A DNA stretch of 64,000 nucleotides from NCBI RefSeq assembly GCF_000513955.1, contig NZ_AZUZ01000025.1, positions 365 to 64,364 of the forward strand. Reading direction: 5' to 3'. The stretch's first letter is position 1. The number at the start of each line of letters is the position of its first letter. The DNA is from Pseudoxanthomonas suwonensis J47. GTDB lineage: Bacteria; Pseudomonadota; Gammaproteobacteria; Xanthomonadales; Xanthomonadaceae. Of the stretch, positions 38,598-49,148 are shown piece by piece. Below the pieces are notes generated by a model, which saw only the letters and a program-made list of their open reading frames with translations, made no database searches and was not told the origin of the DNA. The position numbers were made by a program, and so were the translations under genes.

Positions 38598-40319
38598 ATG
38601 AGCCATCCTTCCGTAGAAGACATCAAGACCGGCAGCCGCGGCCTGCGGGGCACGCTGCTGGAAGGGCTGGCCGACCCGGTGACCGGGTCGCTGTCATTCG
38701 AGGACCAGCGCCTGGTCAAGTTCCACGGCACCTACCAGCAGGACGACCGCGACATCCGCGACGAGCGCCGCCGGCAGAAGCTGGAGCCGGCGCACCAGTT
38801 CATGATCCGGATCCGCGCGCCCGGCGGCGTGTTCAGCCCGGAACAGTGGCTGAAGCTGGACGCGATCGCCACCACCTTCGCCAACCACTCGCTGCGCATC
38901 ACCACCCGCCAGACCTTCCAGTTCCACGGCGTGATCAAGCGCGAACTGAAGGCGACCATGCAGGCCATCCACGCCGCCGCGCTGGACACCATCTCCGCCT
39001 GCGGCGACGTCAATCGCAACGTGCTCGGCTGCAGCAACCCGCTGCTGTCCATCCTGCACGCGCAGGTGCACGACTGGGCGCGCCGGCTGTCGCTGGAATT
39101 CCTGCCGAAGACCCGCGCCTACTTCGAGATCTGGCTGGACGAGGAGAAGCTGGCCGACAGCGGCGCCGAGGAGGATCCGGTCTACGGCACCGCCTACCTG
39201 CCGCGCAAGTTCAAGATGGCGGTGGCGGTGCCGCCGCTGAACGACGTCGACGTGTTCGCCAACGACTTCGGCCTGATCGCGATCGACGACGGTGCCGGCG
39301 GCCTGGCCGGCTTCAACGTCAGCATCGGCGGCGGCATGGGCGCCAGCCACGGCGACCCGAAGACCTACCCGCGGCTGGGCAACGTGGTCGGCTTCGTCAC
39401 CCCGGACCACGCGATCGACATCGCCCGCGCCGCGCTGCTGGTGCAGCGCGACCTCGGCGACCGGGTCGAGCGCAAGCACGCGCGCTTCAAGTACACCATC
39501 GACGACCACGGCGTGGACGCCATCGTCGCGCGCATGGAGGAACTGGCCGGCGTCCAGCTGGAACCGGCGCGTCCGTTCCACTTCGAACACAACGGCGACC
39601 GCTTCGGCTGGGTCGAGGGCGAGGACGGGCGCTGGCACCTGACCCTGTCGGTTCCCTCCGGCCGCATCGCCGACCGCCCCGGCGCGCCGCACCTCACCGG
39701 CCTGCGCGAGATCGCCAACGTGCACCGCGGCCACTTCCGGGTGACCGCCAACCAGAACCTGGTCATCGCCGACGTGCCGGCCGGCGAGCGCAAGCGCATC
39801 GACGCGCTGGTCCGCGACCACGGCCTGGACCTGGAGAACCGCGCGCCCACTGCGCTGCAGCGCACGGCGATGGCCTGCGTCGCCCTGCCCACCTGCGCGC
39901 TGGCGATGGCCGAGGCCGAGCGCTACCTGCCGGACTTCGGCGCGAAGCTGCAGCCGCTGCTGGAGAAGCACGGCCTGGCCGAGGCGCCGATCCTGCTGCG
40001 CATCTCCGGCTGCCCCAACGGCTGCTCCCGCCCCTACCTGGGCGAGATCGCCCTGGTCGGCAAGGCCCCGGGCCGCTACAACCTGATGCTCGGCGCCGAC
40101 CACCGCGGCCAGCGGCTCAACACGCTGTACCGCGAGAACATCACCGAGGCCGGGATCCTCGAGGCGCTGGAACCGCTGTTCGCGCGCTACGCCGCCGAGC
40201 GCGGCGCGGACGAGCGCTTCGGCGACTTCCTGCACCGCGCCGGGCTCGTCGCCCTGCCCCCGTACCCCACCCACGTCCAGGTCGGGCCGGCCGAAGCCGC
40301 CGCGCCCGTCGCCGCCTGA
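38598..40319 (+). CDS. cysI: Sulfite reductase hemoprotein (CysI)
   Basis: A 573-residue enzyme that reduces sulfite by six electrons to sulfide with siroheme coupled to a [4Fe-4S] cluster. The four cluster cysteines are visible: C427 and C433 (ACVALPTC) and C472 and C476 (GCPNGC). The last also bridges to siroheme. Substrate-binding Arg/Lys segments include [10 protein letters not shown] near 95 and [10 protein letters not shown] near 293. Start ATG 38598 lies 55 bases after cysJ. Confidence 0.96.
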   Translation: MSHPSVEDIKTGSRGLRGTLLEGLADPVTGSLSFEDQRLVKFHGTYQQDDRDIRDERRRQKLEPAHQFMIRIRAPGGVFSPEQWLKLDAIATTFANHSLRITTRQTFQFHGVIKRELKATMQAIHAAALDTISACGDVNRNVLGCSNPLLSILHAQVHDWARRLSLEFLPKTRAYFEIWLDEEKLADSGAEEDPVYGTAYLPRKFKMAVAVPPLNDVDVFANDFGLIAIDDGAGGLAGFNVSIGGGMGASHGDPKTYPRLGNVVGFVTPDHAIDIARAALLVQRDLGDRVERKHARFKYTIDDHGVDAIVARMEELAGVQLEPARPFHFEHNGDRFGWVEGEDGRWHLTLSVPSGRIADRPGAPHLTGLREIANVHRGHFRVTANQNLVIADVPAGERKRIDALVRDHGLDLENRAPTALQRTAMACVALPTCALAMAEAERYLPDFGAKLQPLLEKHGLAEAPILLRISGCPNGCSRPYLGEIALVGKAPGRYNLMLGADHRGQRLNTLYRENITEAGILEALEPLFARYAAERGADERFGDFLHRAGLVALPPYPTHVQVGPAEAAAPVAA

Positions 40320-40348
40320 CCGCCGTCGCATTGCGTCCGGAGCCTTCC

Positions 40349-41095
40349 ATGAGCCTGACCGCCGCCGCCCCCCAGGAAGCCGCCAACAGCGAGGCCGCAT
40401 CCACGCCGGGCCTCGACCTGGAAGTCCTCAACAGGCAGCTCGAAGCGATGGACGCCGAGGCCCGCGTGGCCTGGGCGCTGCAGCACGGGCCTGCCACCCA
40501 CGTGCTGTCCTCCAGCTTCGGCGCGCAGGCGGCGGTGGCGCTGCACATGCTCACCGCGCAGAAGCCGGACATCCCGGTGGTGCTGATCGACACCGGCTAC
40601 CTGTTCCCGGAGACCTACCGTTTCGCCGACGAACTCACCGACCGCCTCAGGCTCAACCTCAAGGTCTACCGGCCACTGGTGAGCCGCGCCTGGATGGAAG
40701 CGCGCCACGGCCGGCTGTGGGAACAGGGCGTGGTCGGCCTGGACAACTACAACCAGCTGCGCAAGGTCGAACCGATGCGCCGCGCCCTGGAGGAACTGGG
40801 CGCCGGCACCTGGTTCACCGGCCTGCGCCGCAGCCAGTCGGCCAGCCGCGCCGACACGCCGATCCTGCAGTGGCGCGGCAACCGCCTGAAGGTCAGCCCG
40901 ATCGCCGACTGGAACGACCGCGACGTGTGGCAGTACCTGAAGAAGCACGACCTGCCCTACCACCCGCTGTGGCACGAGGGTTACGTCTCCATCGGCGACT
41001 TCCACACCACCACGCGCTGGGAGCCGGGGATGAAGGACGAGGACACGCGCTTCTTCGGCCTCAAGCGCGAGTGCGGGATCCACGAGGACATCTGA
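40349..41095 (+). CDS. cysH: PAPS reductase (CysH)
   Basis: A 248-residue thioredoxin-dependent enzyme that reduces PAPS to sulfite. The PP-loop-like [14 protein letters not shown] is near residue 52 and [17 protein letters not shown] near 82. The C-terminal [10 protein letters not shown] carries the only cysteine, the catalytic one. The CC...CxxC iron-sulfur motif of APS reductases is missing, so the substrate should be PAPS, in agreement with the fused APS kinase in CysNC. It follows cysI by 29 bases. Confidence 0.95.
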   Translation: MSLTAAAPQEAANSEAASTPGLDLEVLNRQLEAMDAEARVAWALQHGPATHVLSSSFGAQAAVALHMLTAQKPDIPVVLIDTGYLFPETYRFADELTDRLRLNLKVYRPLVSRAWMEARHGRLWEQGVVGLDNYNQLRKVEPMRRALEELGAGTWFTGLRRSQSASRADTPILQWRGNRLKVSPIADWNDRDVWQYLKKHDLPYHPLWHEGYVSIGDFHTTTRWEPGMKDEDTRFFGLKRECGIHEDI

Positions 41096-41242
41096 GGTCG
41101 CGGCGGCGCCGCAACCTGCGGCGCGTCGATGCCGCCCGCCCCATCGGGGCTTCCCCCCTGCCGCCGGCCCGGCCGACCGGCATAATCGGCGACGGCCGCG
41201 CCCGCCATCGACGGGCGGCGGCGCCTACAGGGGGAAAACACG

Positions 41243-41908
41243 ATGCGTCAGTTCCTGCTTCCGGCAGCGGCGTGCCTGCTGCTGTCCGCCTTCCACGCCA
41301 GCGCCGCCGGCAACGACCAGGCCGGCGCCGGCCTGTGCAGCAAGGGCAAGGCGGTGAGCGTGCTCTACGCCGGCACCTGGTATCCGGCGAAGGTCCTCGA
41401 CGGTCCCGACCGGATGGGCACCTGCCTGGTGTCGTACGACGGCTATGGCTCCAACTGGGACGAATGGGTCGGCGCGCAGCGCATGCGCCCGGCGGCGAAC
41501 GCCGCCGCCACCGCGCAGGCACCGGCCACGAATGCCGCGCCGGCCACCTCGTCGAAGCCTGTCGCCACCACCGGCAAACCGTCGCCGGCAAGCGCCACGC
41601 CGGCCGCCGCGGGCAGCGCCGCGAAGACTCCGGCGACCGTCCCGGCCGGCAAGTACACCTGCTACACCTTCGACAGCGGCCAGCTCGACTACACCTACAC
41701 CGACGTGGTGGTGCAACCGGGCAACCGCTACACGGTGGGCAGGAGCGCAGGCACCTACAGCTTCGACGCGCAGGGACGGATGCGCTTCACCGGGCCGATG
41801 GCCAACGCCACCGGCCGGTTCTCGATCAAGTCCGGCGGCAAGCCGCAGATCGACCTGGTGTTCAATGGCGATGCGCGCGCGCCGCTGACCTGTCCGAAGG
41901 CGCGATAG
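41243..41908 (+). CDS. Secreted protein with Tudor-knot/agenet-like domain, unknown function
   Basis: A 221-residue exported protein with a signal peptide ending near residue 22 (FHASA-A). Residues about 38-80 read YAGTWYPAKVLDGPDRMGTC and SYDGYGSNWDEWVG, the W-Y-x-A-x-V ... Y-x-G-W-x-x-W-V pattern of Tudor-knot/agenet folds. These normally bind nucleic acids or modified peptides in eukaryotes, and here may bind a periplasmic partner. An Ala/Thr/Pro linker (85-135) joins a C-terminal beta-rich domain with two Cys (TCYTF and LTCPKA). CATAAT at 41181 may be its -10 box. It stands between cysH and cysB without a known sulfur role. Confidence 0.75.
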   Translation: MRQFLLPAAACLLLSAFHASAAGNDQAGAGLCSKGKAVSVLYAGTWYPAKVLDGPDRMGTCLVSYDGYGSNWDEWVGAQRMRPAANAAATAQAPATNAAPATSSKPVATTGKPSPASATPAAAGSAAKTPATVPAGKYTCYTFDSGQLDYTYTDVVVQPGNRYTVGRSAGTYSFDAQGRMRFTGPMANATGRFSIKSGGKPQIDLVFNGDARAPLTCPKAR

Positions 41909-42026
41909 GACGCGGAGAGTGCAACCGCGCGCGCCGGCGCACGCTTCCGTCACGCCAGTGCGACGCCTTCTCCACCCGTCGCGCCGGCACACGCGCACCG
42001 CACGCGGCGGGTACCGGAGGTGCGCG

Positions 42027-42221
42027 ATGAAGCAGCACCGGGCAGCAGGCAGGGGCAGCGCGCTGGCGCCCGGCATCGCCGCAGGCGTCGCGCTGGGCGC
42101 GGTGTTCGGCATTGCCCTGGACAACCTGGCCCTCGGCATCGGCCCGGGGATCGCGCTGTCGCCGGGCAAGGACGGCGACGAGGCTTCCGGCGGAACCGGC
42201 GAGGACCAGGACGGAACCTGA
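42027..42221 (+). CDS. Small glycine-rich membrane protein, unknown function
   Basis: A 64-residue protein with one hydrophobic, glycine-rich segment at about residues 12-45 (AAGVALGAVFGIALDNLALG) and an acidic tail GDEASGGTGEDQDGT. ATG 42027 has GGAGG 8-12 bases upstream. Similar short G/A-rich single-helix proteins occur widely, without function. It is convergent with the cysB gene. It is probably real because of its Shine-Dalgarno and amphipathic composition. Confidence 0.6.
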   Translation: MKQHRAAGRGSALAPGIAAGVALGAVFGIALDNLALGIGPGIALSPGKDGDEASGGTGEDQDGT

Positions 42222-42248
42222 GCGGCCGCCGCGCCGCGCGCGTGCCGC

Positions 42249-43232
42249 TCAGCTGGTGATGGTCTGGGTCAGCGATTCCCAGCTCGGTGGTTCGGGCCAG
42301 TCGGGCTCCTGGTTGCCGTCGATCACGCGGCGCAGGTCGCGCTTGTCGATCTGCGGGGCGAGCACGTTGACCAGTTCCAGCGCGTAGTCGCGCAGCACGC
42401 GCTCGCGCGGCAGCACCGCCCAGCAGATGCACTCGCTGATCTCCTTCGGCGCCGGCCAGCCGCGCAGGTCGGTGTCGCCGGTGCTGACCGCCATCTCCGC
42501 CAGCACGCCCACGCCCAGCCCGGCGCGGACGTAGGTCTTGATCAGGTCCGCGTCCAGCGCAGTCAGGGCCAGGTTCGGCACCAGGCCGACCCCGGTGAAG
42601 GCGCGCTGCAGCGAGGACTCCGGGCGCACCGAGGATTCGTAGCTGATCAGCGGGTACTGCGAGAGCTCCTGGATGTCCGGCGCGCGTCCGGCGCGGTCGA
42701 GCGCGTGGCCGCGAGGCACCAGCGCCAGCCGTCGCCAGCGGTACAGCGGTACCGCCACCCCGCCCTGCGGTTCGCCGCCGGCGGTACTGACCACGGCCAT
42801 GTCGGCCTCGCCGCTGCTGAGCAGGTCCAGCGCCGCGCCTTCGGCCGACTGCTGCAGGTGCACGCTGACCTGCGGGAAGTCGCGCTTGATCCGCGCGATC
42901 GCCGGCGGCAGCACGAAGCGCGCCTGGGTATGGGTGGTGGTGATGGTCAGCTGGCCGTGGCTCTCGCGGCGCTGGTTGGCGGCGTAGGCGCGGATGTTGG
43001 CGGTTTCGGCGAGGATGATCCGCGCCCGCTCCAGCACTTCGGCGCCGGCCGGGGTGATCGCCTCCAGGCTGCGGCCCTTGCGCACGAACAGCAGGAAGCC
43101 CAGCTCGTCCTCCAGCTGCTTGAGCTGCTTGGACAGGCCGGGCTGGGTCGCGTGCACGCGCGCCGCGGCCAGGGTGATGTTGAGCCCGGCATCGGCGATC
43201 GCGACGAGGTAGCGCAGCTGGGTCAGCGTCAT
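42249..43232 (-). CDS. cysB: LysR-type regulator CysB
   Basis: A 327-residue LTTR. The winged HTH at residues 1-60 includes MTLTQLRYLVAIADAGLNIT and HATQPGLSKQLKQLEDELGF. The effector domain has TTTHTQARFVLPPAI near 100, the CysB-typical inducer pocket, and GLGVGVLAEMAV near 240. CysB activates sulfate assimilation with N-acetylserine and is opposed by sulfide. It is divergent from cysG-cysK and lies inside the operons it should control. Confidence 0.93.
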   Translation of the reverse strand: MTLTQLRYLVAIADAGLNITLAAARVHATQPGLSKQLKQLEDELGFLLFVRKGRSLEAITPAGAEVLERARIILAETANIRAYAANQRRESHGQLTITTTHTQARFVLPPAIARIKRDFPQVSVHLQQSAEGAALDLLSSGEADMAVVSTAGGEPQGGVAVPLYRWRRLALVPRGHALDRAGRAPDIQELSQYPLISYESSVRPESSLQRAFTGVGLVPNLALTALDADLIKTYVRAGLGVGVLAEMAVSTGDTDLRGWPAPKEISECICWAVLPRERVLRDYALELVNVLAPQIDKRDLRRVIDGNQEPDWPEPPSWESLTQTITS

Positions 43233-43300
43233 CGGGTGGGGTCCGGTGCAACGCGCGGGCGACAGAAGCGGACTGTAAGAGGGAATGCCCTCACGATCTT

Positions 43301-43349
43301 ATAACCGGAAGGCATGAACTATGTGCGGCAAGTTATTTCCGCCGGTTAT
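43301..43349. promoter_or_regulatory. Candidate CysB operator between cysB and cysG
   Basis: ATAACCGG (43301-43308) and CCGGTTAT (43342-43349) form inverted half-sites separated by 33 bases, followed and preceded by matching GGAA/TTCC steps. The region is AT-rich against its surroundings. It lies between the divergent cysB and cysG starts, where CysB would bind and autoregulate. Confidence 0.55.
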
Positions 43350-43393
43350 GAGGCCGTCGTACGGTCCCTGCATCCCCTTGCCGGTCGCCTCCC

Positions 43394-44221
43394 GTGAGCC
43401 TGCCTGCCGCCTCCCCCTCCGGTTTCGACCTGCCCCCGGGCGGCGTCGCCCTGGTCGGCGCCGGGCCGGGCGACCCGGGCCTGCTGACCCTGCACGCGGT
43501 CCGCGCCCTGGAACAGGCCGACGTCGTCCTGCATGACCGCCTGGTCGGCGCCGGCGTGCTGGCCCTGGTCCCGGCACGGACGCTGCGGATCGAGACCGGC
43601 AAGTCCGCCGGCGCCCACGGCATGGCCCAGGACGGCATCCATGCGCTGATGCTGGAGCACGCCCGCGCCGGCCGCCGCGTGGTCCGGCTCAAGGGCGGCG
43701 ACCCGTTCGTGTTCGGGCGCGGCGGCGAGGAACTGGAGTTCCTGCGCGCCCATGGCATCCCCTTCCGCGTGGTCCCCGGCATCACCGCCGCGCTGGCCTG
43801 CGCCGCCTACGCCGGGATCCCGCTGACCCACCGCGACCATGCCCAGTCGGTGCGGCTGCTCACGGCGCACTGCCGCGACTCGGTCGACACCCTCGACTGG
43901 GAGGAGCTGGCCCGCGAACGCCAGACCCTGGCCATCTACATGGGCGTCGCCGGGCTGGAGCGCCTGCGCGAGCGCCTGCTCGGCGCCGGCCGCGACCCGG
44001 CCACGCCGTTCGCGCTGGTCGAGAACGGCTCGCGCCCGGAGCAGCGCGTGGTCACCGGCACCCTCGTCGACCTGCCCGATACCGCCCGCGCCCACGCGGT
44101 CGCCTCGCCGGCGCTGCTGATCCTCGGCGAAGTGGCGGCGCTGGCGGCGCAGCTGCACTGGTTCGGCGCGCTTCCACTGGGCCCGCTGCATGCTGAACCG
44201 GCGTTGGCCCGGGCCGCCTGA
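43394..44221 (+). CDS. cobA/cysG: Uroporphyrinogen-III C-methyltransferase (SUMT domain only)
   Basis: A 275-residue SAM enzyme that makes precorrin-2, the siroheme precursor needed by CysI. It has [20 protein letters not shown] near residue 18, [19 protein letters not shown] near 98, [20 protein letters not shown] and the C-terminal GE(V)A segment. The N-terminal dehydrogenase/ferrochelatase half of E. coli CysG is absent and must be encoded elsewhere. The start appears to be GTG 43394. It is upstream of cysK. Confidence 0.93.
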   Translation: MSLPAASPSGFDLPPGGVALVGAGPGDPGLLTLHAVRALEQADVVLHDRLVGAGVLALVPARTLRIETGKSAGAHGMAQDGIHALMLEHARAGRRVVRLKGGDPFVFGRGGEELEFLRAHGIPFRVVPGITAALACAAYAGIPLTHRDHAQSVRLLTAHCRDSVDTLDWEELARERQTLAIYMGVAGLERLRERLLGAGRDPATPFALVENGSRPEQRVVTGTLVDLPDTARAHAVASPALLILGEVAALAAQLHWFGALPLGPLHAEPALARAA

Positions 44222-44275
44222 ATCTCCCGTACTGCCTTCCACGTCCCCGACTTCCACGAAACACGGAACCCACCC

Positions 44276-45235
44276 ATGGCTATCTACGACAGCATCCTCG
44301 ACACCATCGGCCGCACCCCGGTCGTCAAGCTGCACCGCGTCGCGCCTTCGCACGTGGAGCTCTACGCCAAGGTCGAGGCCTTCAACCCCGCCGGTTCGGT
44401 CAAGGACCGCCTGGCCCTGGCGATCGTGCTCGATGCCGAGGCCAAGGGCCTGCTCAAGCCCGGCGACACCATCGTCGAGGCCACCTCCGGCAACACCGGC
44501 GTAGCCCTGGCCGCGGTGGCGGCCGCGCGCGGCTACAAGTTCGTGGCGACCATGGTCGAGACCTTCTCGATCGAGCGCCGCAAGCTGATCCGCGCCTACG
44601 GCGGCAAGGTGATCCTGACCCCGGCGGCCGAGCGCGGCACCGGCATGGTGCGCAAGGCCGAGGAACTGGCGAAGAAGCACGGCTGGTTCCTCGCCCGCCA
44701 GTTCGAGAACCCGGCCAACCCGGCCTACCACCGCCAGACCACCGCCGCCGAGATCCTGCGCGACTTCGCCGGCCGCCGCCTCGACCATTTCGTCAGCGGC
44801 TGGGGCACCGGCGGCACCCTGACCGGCGTCGGCGAGGTGCTGCGCGTGGCCCGTCCGGAAGTGAAGATCACCGCGGCCGAGCCGGCCAACGCCTCGCTGC
44901 TGGCCGGCGGCGAGTGGAAGCCGCACAAGGTCCAGGGCTGGACCCCGGACTTCGTCCCGGCCGTGCTCAACCGCGAGGTCGCCGACCGGATCCTCGGCGT
45001 CACCGACGACGAGGCCATCGCCACCGCGCGCCGCCTGGCCGCCGAGGAAGGCATCTTCGTCGGCATCTCCTCCGGCGCCACCGTGGCCGCGGCGCTGAAG
45101 GTCGCCGCCGATGCGCCGGAAGGCTCGGTGCTGCTGGCAGTGCTGCCGGATACCGGCGAGCGCTACTTCTCGACCCCGCTGTTCGAAGGCGTCAACGAGG
45201 GTTCGGACGACGAGTGGCTGGATTCGCTGGGCTGA
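44276..45235 (+). CDS. cysK: Cysteine synthase A (CysK)
   Basis: A 319-residue PLP enzyme that turns O-acetylserine and sulfide into cysteine. The PLP lysine is in NPAGSVKDRLAL near residue 42. The substrate loop is TSGNTGVALA near 70, and the phosphate-binding GTGGTLTGVGEVL is near 178. SSGATVAAAL near 266 completes the site. It ends the cluster and is followed by a strong hairpin. Confidence 0.96.
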   Translation: MAIYDSILDTIGRTPVVKLHRVAPSHVELYAKVEAFNPAGSVKDRLALAIVLDAEAKGLLKPGDTIVEATSGNTGVALAAVAAARGYKFVATMVETFSIERRKLIRAYGGKVILTPAAERGTGMVRKAEELAKKHGWFLARQFENPANPAYHRQTTAAEILRDFAGRRLDHFVSGWGTGGTLTGVGEVLRVARPEVKITAAEPANASLLAGGEWKPHKVQGWTPDFVPAVLNREVADRILGVTDDEAIATARRLAAEEGIFVGISSGATVAAALKVAADAPEGSVLLAVLPDTGERYFSTPLFEGVNEGSDDEWLDSLG

Positions 45236-45260
45236 GCGCGACGCGCCAGGCCGAAAAGCG

Positions 45261-45285
45261 GAAGGGCGGCCAATGGCCGCCCTTC
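45261..45285. terminator. Bidirectional terminator between cysK and the CoA-transferase gene
   Basis: GAAGGGCGGCC (45261-45271) and GGCCGCCCTTC (45275-45285) form a perfect 11-bp stem with a 3-base loop. It lies between two convergent genes, with AAAA on the left side and a short T-containing tail on the right. Confidence 0.8.
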
Positions 45286-45311
45286 TCCGTCATGCCCCCG
45301 GCGAAGCCTGC

Positions 45312-46823
45312 TCAGGGCTTCATCGAGCCGGTCTCGAGGTAGCGCTGGTGCCAGGACAGCGCCTCGCCCAGCAGGTGCGGGGTGTGGCGGCCCCTGCTGT
45401 CGCGCATGGCGCGGTCGAAATAGTCCTGCAGCAGCGGCCTGTAGTCCGGGTGCGCGCAGTTGTCGATGATCTGCTGCGCGCGCTGCTTCGGCGACAGGCC
45501 GCGCAGGTCGGCCAGGCCCTGCTCGCTGACCAGTACCGCCACGTCGTGCTCGGTGTGGTCGACGTGGCTGACCATCGGCACGAAGGCCGAGATCGCGCCG
45601 TTCTTGGCGGTGCTCGGGGTGACGAAGCAGGACATGAAGCCGTTGCGGGCGAAGTCGCCGGAACCGCCGATGCCGTTGATGATGCTGGTGCCGGCCACGT
45701 GGGTGGAATTGACGTTGCCGTAGAGGTCGGCCTCGACCATGCCGTTCATGGCGATGCAGCCGAGGCGGCGCACCAGTTCGGCGTGGTTGGAGATCTCCTG
45801 CGGGCGCAGCACGATCTTCTCGCGGTACAGGTCGATGTTGCGGACGAACTCTTCCACGCCCTCGGGGCTGAGCGAGAACGAGGTCGCCGAGGCCATGTCG
45901 ATCGTGCCGTTGCCGATCAGCTCCAGCATGCCGTCCTGGATCACCTCGGTGAACGCGGTCAGGCCGCGGAAGCCGCCCTCGTGCAGGCCGGCCAGCACCG
46001 CGTTGGCGATGTTGCCCACGCCCGACTGCAGCGGCAGCAGGTGCTCGCCCAGGCGCCCGGCCCTGATCTCGTGGCGGAAGAACTCGACCAGGTGGCCGGC
46101 GATGCGCCTGGAGGTCTCGTCCGGCGCGGTGAAGCGGCCGATGCGGTCCGGCGCGTCGCTCTCGACCACGGCCACGACCTTGTCCAGGTCGACCTTCAGG
46201 TAGGGTTCGCCGATGCGGTCGCCCGGCCGGGTCAGCGGGATCGGCTTGCGTTCCGGCGGCAGTGCGGTGCCGTAGTAGATGTCGTGCATCCCGTCCAGGC
46301 CCATCGGCTGGCGGTGGTTGACCTCGATGATCACCTTGTCGGCCAGGTCCAGCCAGGTCTTGTTGTTGCCGACCGAGGTTGACGGGACCAGGCGGCCGTC
46401 GGGCAGGATCGCGGTGACCTCGATCACCGCCACGTCGATCTTCCCGAGGAAGCCGAACCAGGTGTACTGGGCGACGTGGCCGAGGTGGATGTCCATGTAT
46501 TCGATCTGGCCGCCGTTGATGCGCGCGCGCAGTTCCGGGTCGGACTGGTACGGCAGGCGGAAGTCGATGCCGCCGGCGCGGGCCAGGGCGCCGTCGAGCT
46601 CCGGCGCGGTGGAGGCGCCGGTGAGGATGCGCAGGGCGAAGGACTCGCCACGGTCCTGGGCGGCGGCGATGCGGTGGGCCAGGGCCAGCGGGACCGCCTT
46701 CGGGTAGCCGGCGCCGGTGAACCCGCTCATCCCCACCGACATGCCCGGTTCGATCAGCGTGGCGGCCTGTTCGGCGGGCATGAGCTTCGCGGCGAGCCCC
46801 GCGTGGGCGATCCTGTCGTTCAT
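45312..46823 (-). CDS. Acetyl-CoA hydrolase/transferase (succinyl-CoA:acetate CoA-transferase type)
   Basis: A 503-residue class I CoA-transferase. The conserved start region VGMSGFTGAGYPKAVP is near residue 32. GVGNIANAVLAGL is near 268, and the catalytic glutamate is in FTEVIQDGMLELIG near 290. GIGGSGDFARNG lies near 388. It is close in type to Acetobacter AarC and ScpC, which shift CoA between succinate and acetate; the specificity is inferred. It is convergent with cysK. Confidence 0.88.
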   Translation of the reverse strand: MNDRIAHAGLAAKLMPAEQAATLIEPGMSVGMSGFTGAGYPKAVPLALAHRIAAAQDRGESFALRILTGASTAPELDGALARAGGIDFRLPYQSDPELRARINGGQIEYMDIHLGHVAQYTWFGFLGKIDVAVIEVTAILPDGRLVPSTSVGNNKTWLDLADKVIIEVNHRQPMGLDGMHDIYYGTALPPERKPIPLTRPGDRIGEPYLKVDLDKVVAVVESDAPDRIGRFTAPDETSRRIAGHLVEFFRHEIRAGRLGEHLLPLQSGVGNIANAVLAGLHEGGFRGLTAFTEVIQDGMLELIGNGTIDMASATSFSLSPEGVEEFVRNIDLYREKIVLRPQEISNHAELVRRLGCIAMNGMVEADLYGNVNSTHVAGTSIINGIGGSGDFARNGFMSCFVTPSTAKNGAISAFVPMVSHVDHTEHDVAVLVSEQGLADLRGLSPKQRAQQIIDNCAHPDYRPLLQDYFDRAMRDSRGRHTPHLLGEALSWHQRYLETGSMKP

Positions 46824-47100
46824 TGCTACTGCAGTCGGGGGAAACAGCGCATTTTAGCGGTCCGGGGGACCGCGGCCGTGAGCGCGCGCGCGCCTGGACC
46901 TTCGATCTTCGGCGTATTGCACTGCAGCGAAAGATATGCGCCACTTCGGCCACGGCCGCCGTTGGCGCCGGAGGCGGGCCGCCGGCGATCCCGCCCGTCC
47001 ATGGCCGGTCCGCCCCGCCCCGCGGGGCACGGCGACACCAGCCGCAGCGCCCACCCGGCAATCCGGTGCCCTGGCTCCCGGCCGCCGCGCAGCGCGCGGC
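46824..47100. other. Intergenic region, no gene seen
   Basis: These 277 bases separate pepP from the CoA-transferase, both on the minus strand. AT-richer DNA at about 46912-46935 contains TTGCACTGCAG and could hold the promoter of the CoA-transferase gene. No reading frame here has a supported start. Confidence 0.4.
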
Positions 47101-48429
<1,329 letters not shown>

Positions 48430-48433
48430 GCGG

Positions 48434-48982
48434 TCAGTTGAGGGTACGGCGGTGGCGGGGTCCCAGCACGCAGTCGCCATGCAGCAGCAGTACGGCGACG
48501 CGGACGAACTCCTCCAGCTCGGACAGGGCCGACTCGTCCTCTTCCTCGTCCTCGTCGATCTCCAGCACGCTGGCGGCGGCCAGGCGGCCGAGGTCGTTCA
48601 GCGCCTCGTTGCCCTCCTCCGACAGCGGCGGCTGCGCGCCGGCGGCCAGGCCGAAGCCGCCGAGGAAGCTGCGGCACCAGTCGAACAGGGCCTGCGCGCG
48701 CTCGCGCAGCGGCAGCTCGTCCTCGCCCAGCAGCAGCTGGAAGGAGAACTCGCCGTCGTCGATCTGGGCCACGGTGGCCTGACGCAGCTGCTCGAGGGCG
48801 CTGCCTGCGGCCGGCGGCGGAACCGCCGCGTCGGCCATCACCTTGCCCACCCATGCGGGACTGTCCTCGCCGCCACCGGCCAGCCAGCCGCACAGGGCGC
48901 CGTGCAGTTCCGGGGCGGTGGCGGCCAGGCCCAGGGCCTGGCTGGCTCGGGCGACCTCGGCGGGTGCGGGCAGATCGGGCAT
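48434..48982 (-). CDS. ygfB: UPF0149 family protein (YgfB-like)
   Basis: A 182-residue protein. Its start MPDLPAPAEVARASQALGLA and the HGALCGWLAGG motif near 28 mark the YgfB/UPF0149 family. LGGFGLAAG near 105, an acidic run EIDEDEEEDESALSELEEF and the end VLLLHGDCVLGP follow. The family is alpha-helical; in Pseudomonas YgfB affects beta-lactamase control, but a general function is unknown. It forms an operon with pepP. Confidence 0.88.
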   Translation of the reverse strand: MPDLPAPAEVARASQALGLAATAPELHGALCGWLAGGGEDSPAWVGKVMADAAVPPPAAGSALEQLRQATVAQIDDGEFSFQLLLGEDELPLRERAQALFDWCRSFLGGFGLAAGAQPPLSEEGNEALNDLGRLAAASVLEIDEDEEEDESALSELEEFVRVAVLLLHGDCVLGPRHRRTLN

Positions 48983-49148
48983 GGGCGGGGTCGCGGGCGG
49001 GGGGCGGGCCCCCAAGTGTACCGCCCCGTCGCTTGTAGGCGTTCCCGGTGCATGTACACTCGACCGGACAGCCCATCCAGCCGCTGCCCATGCCGTCCGA
49101 CGTCGTTGCGCGCACCCGCAAGGCAGGACCCCGCCGGAGTGGCCATCC

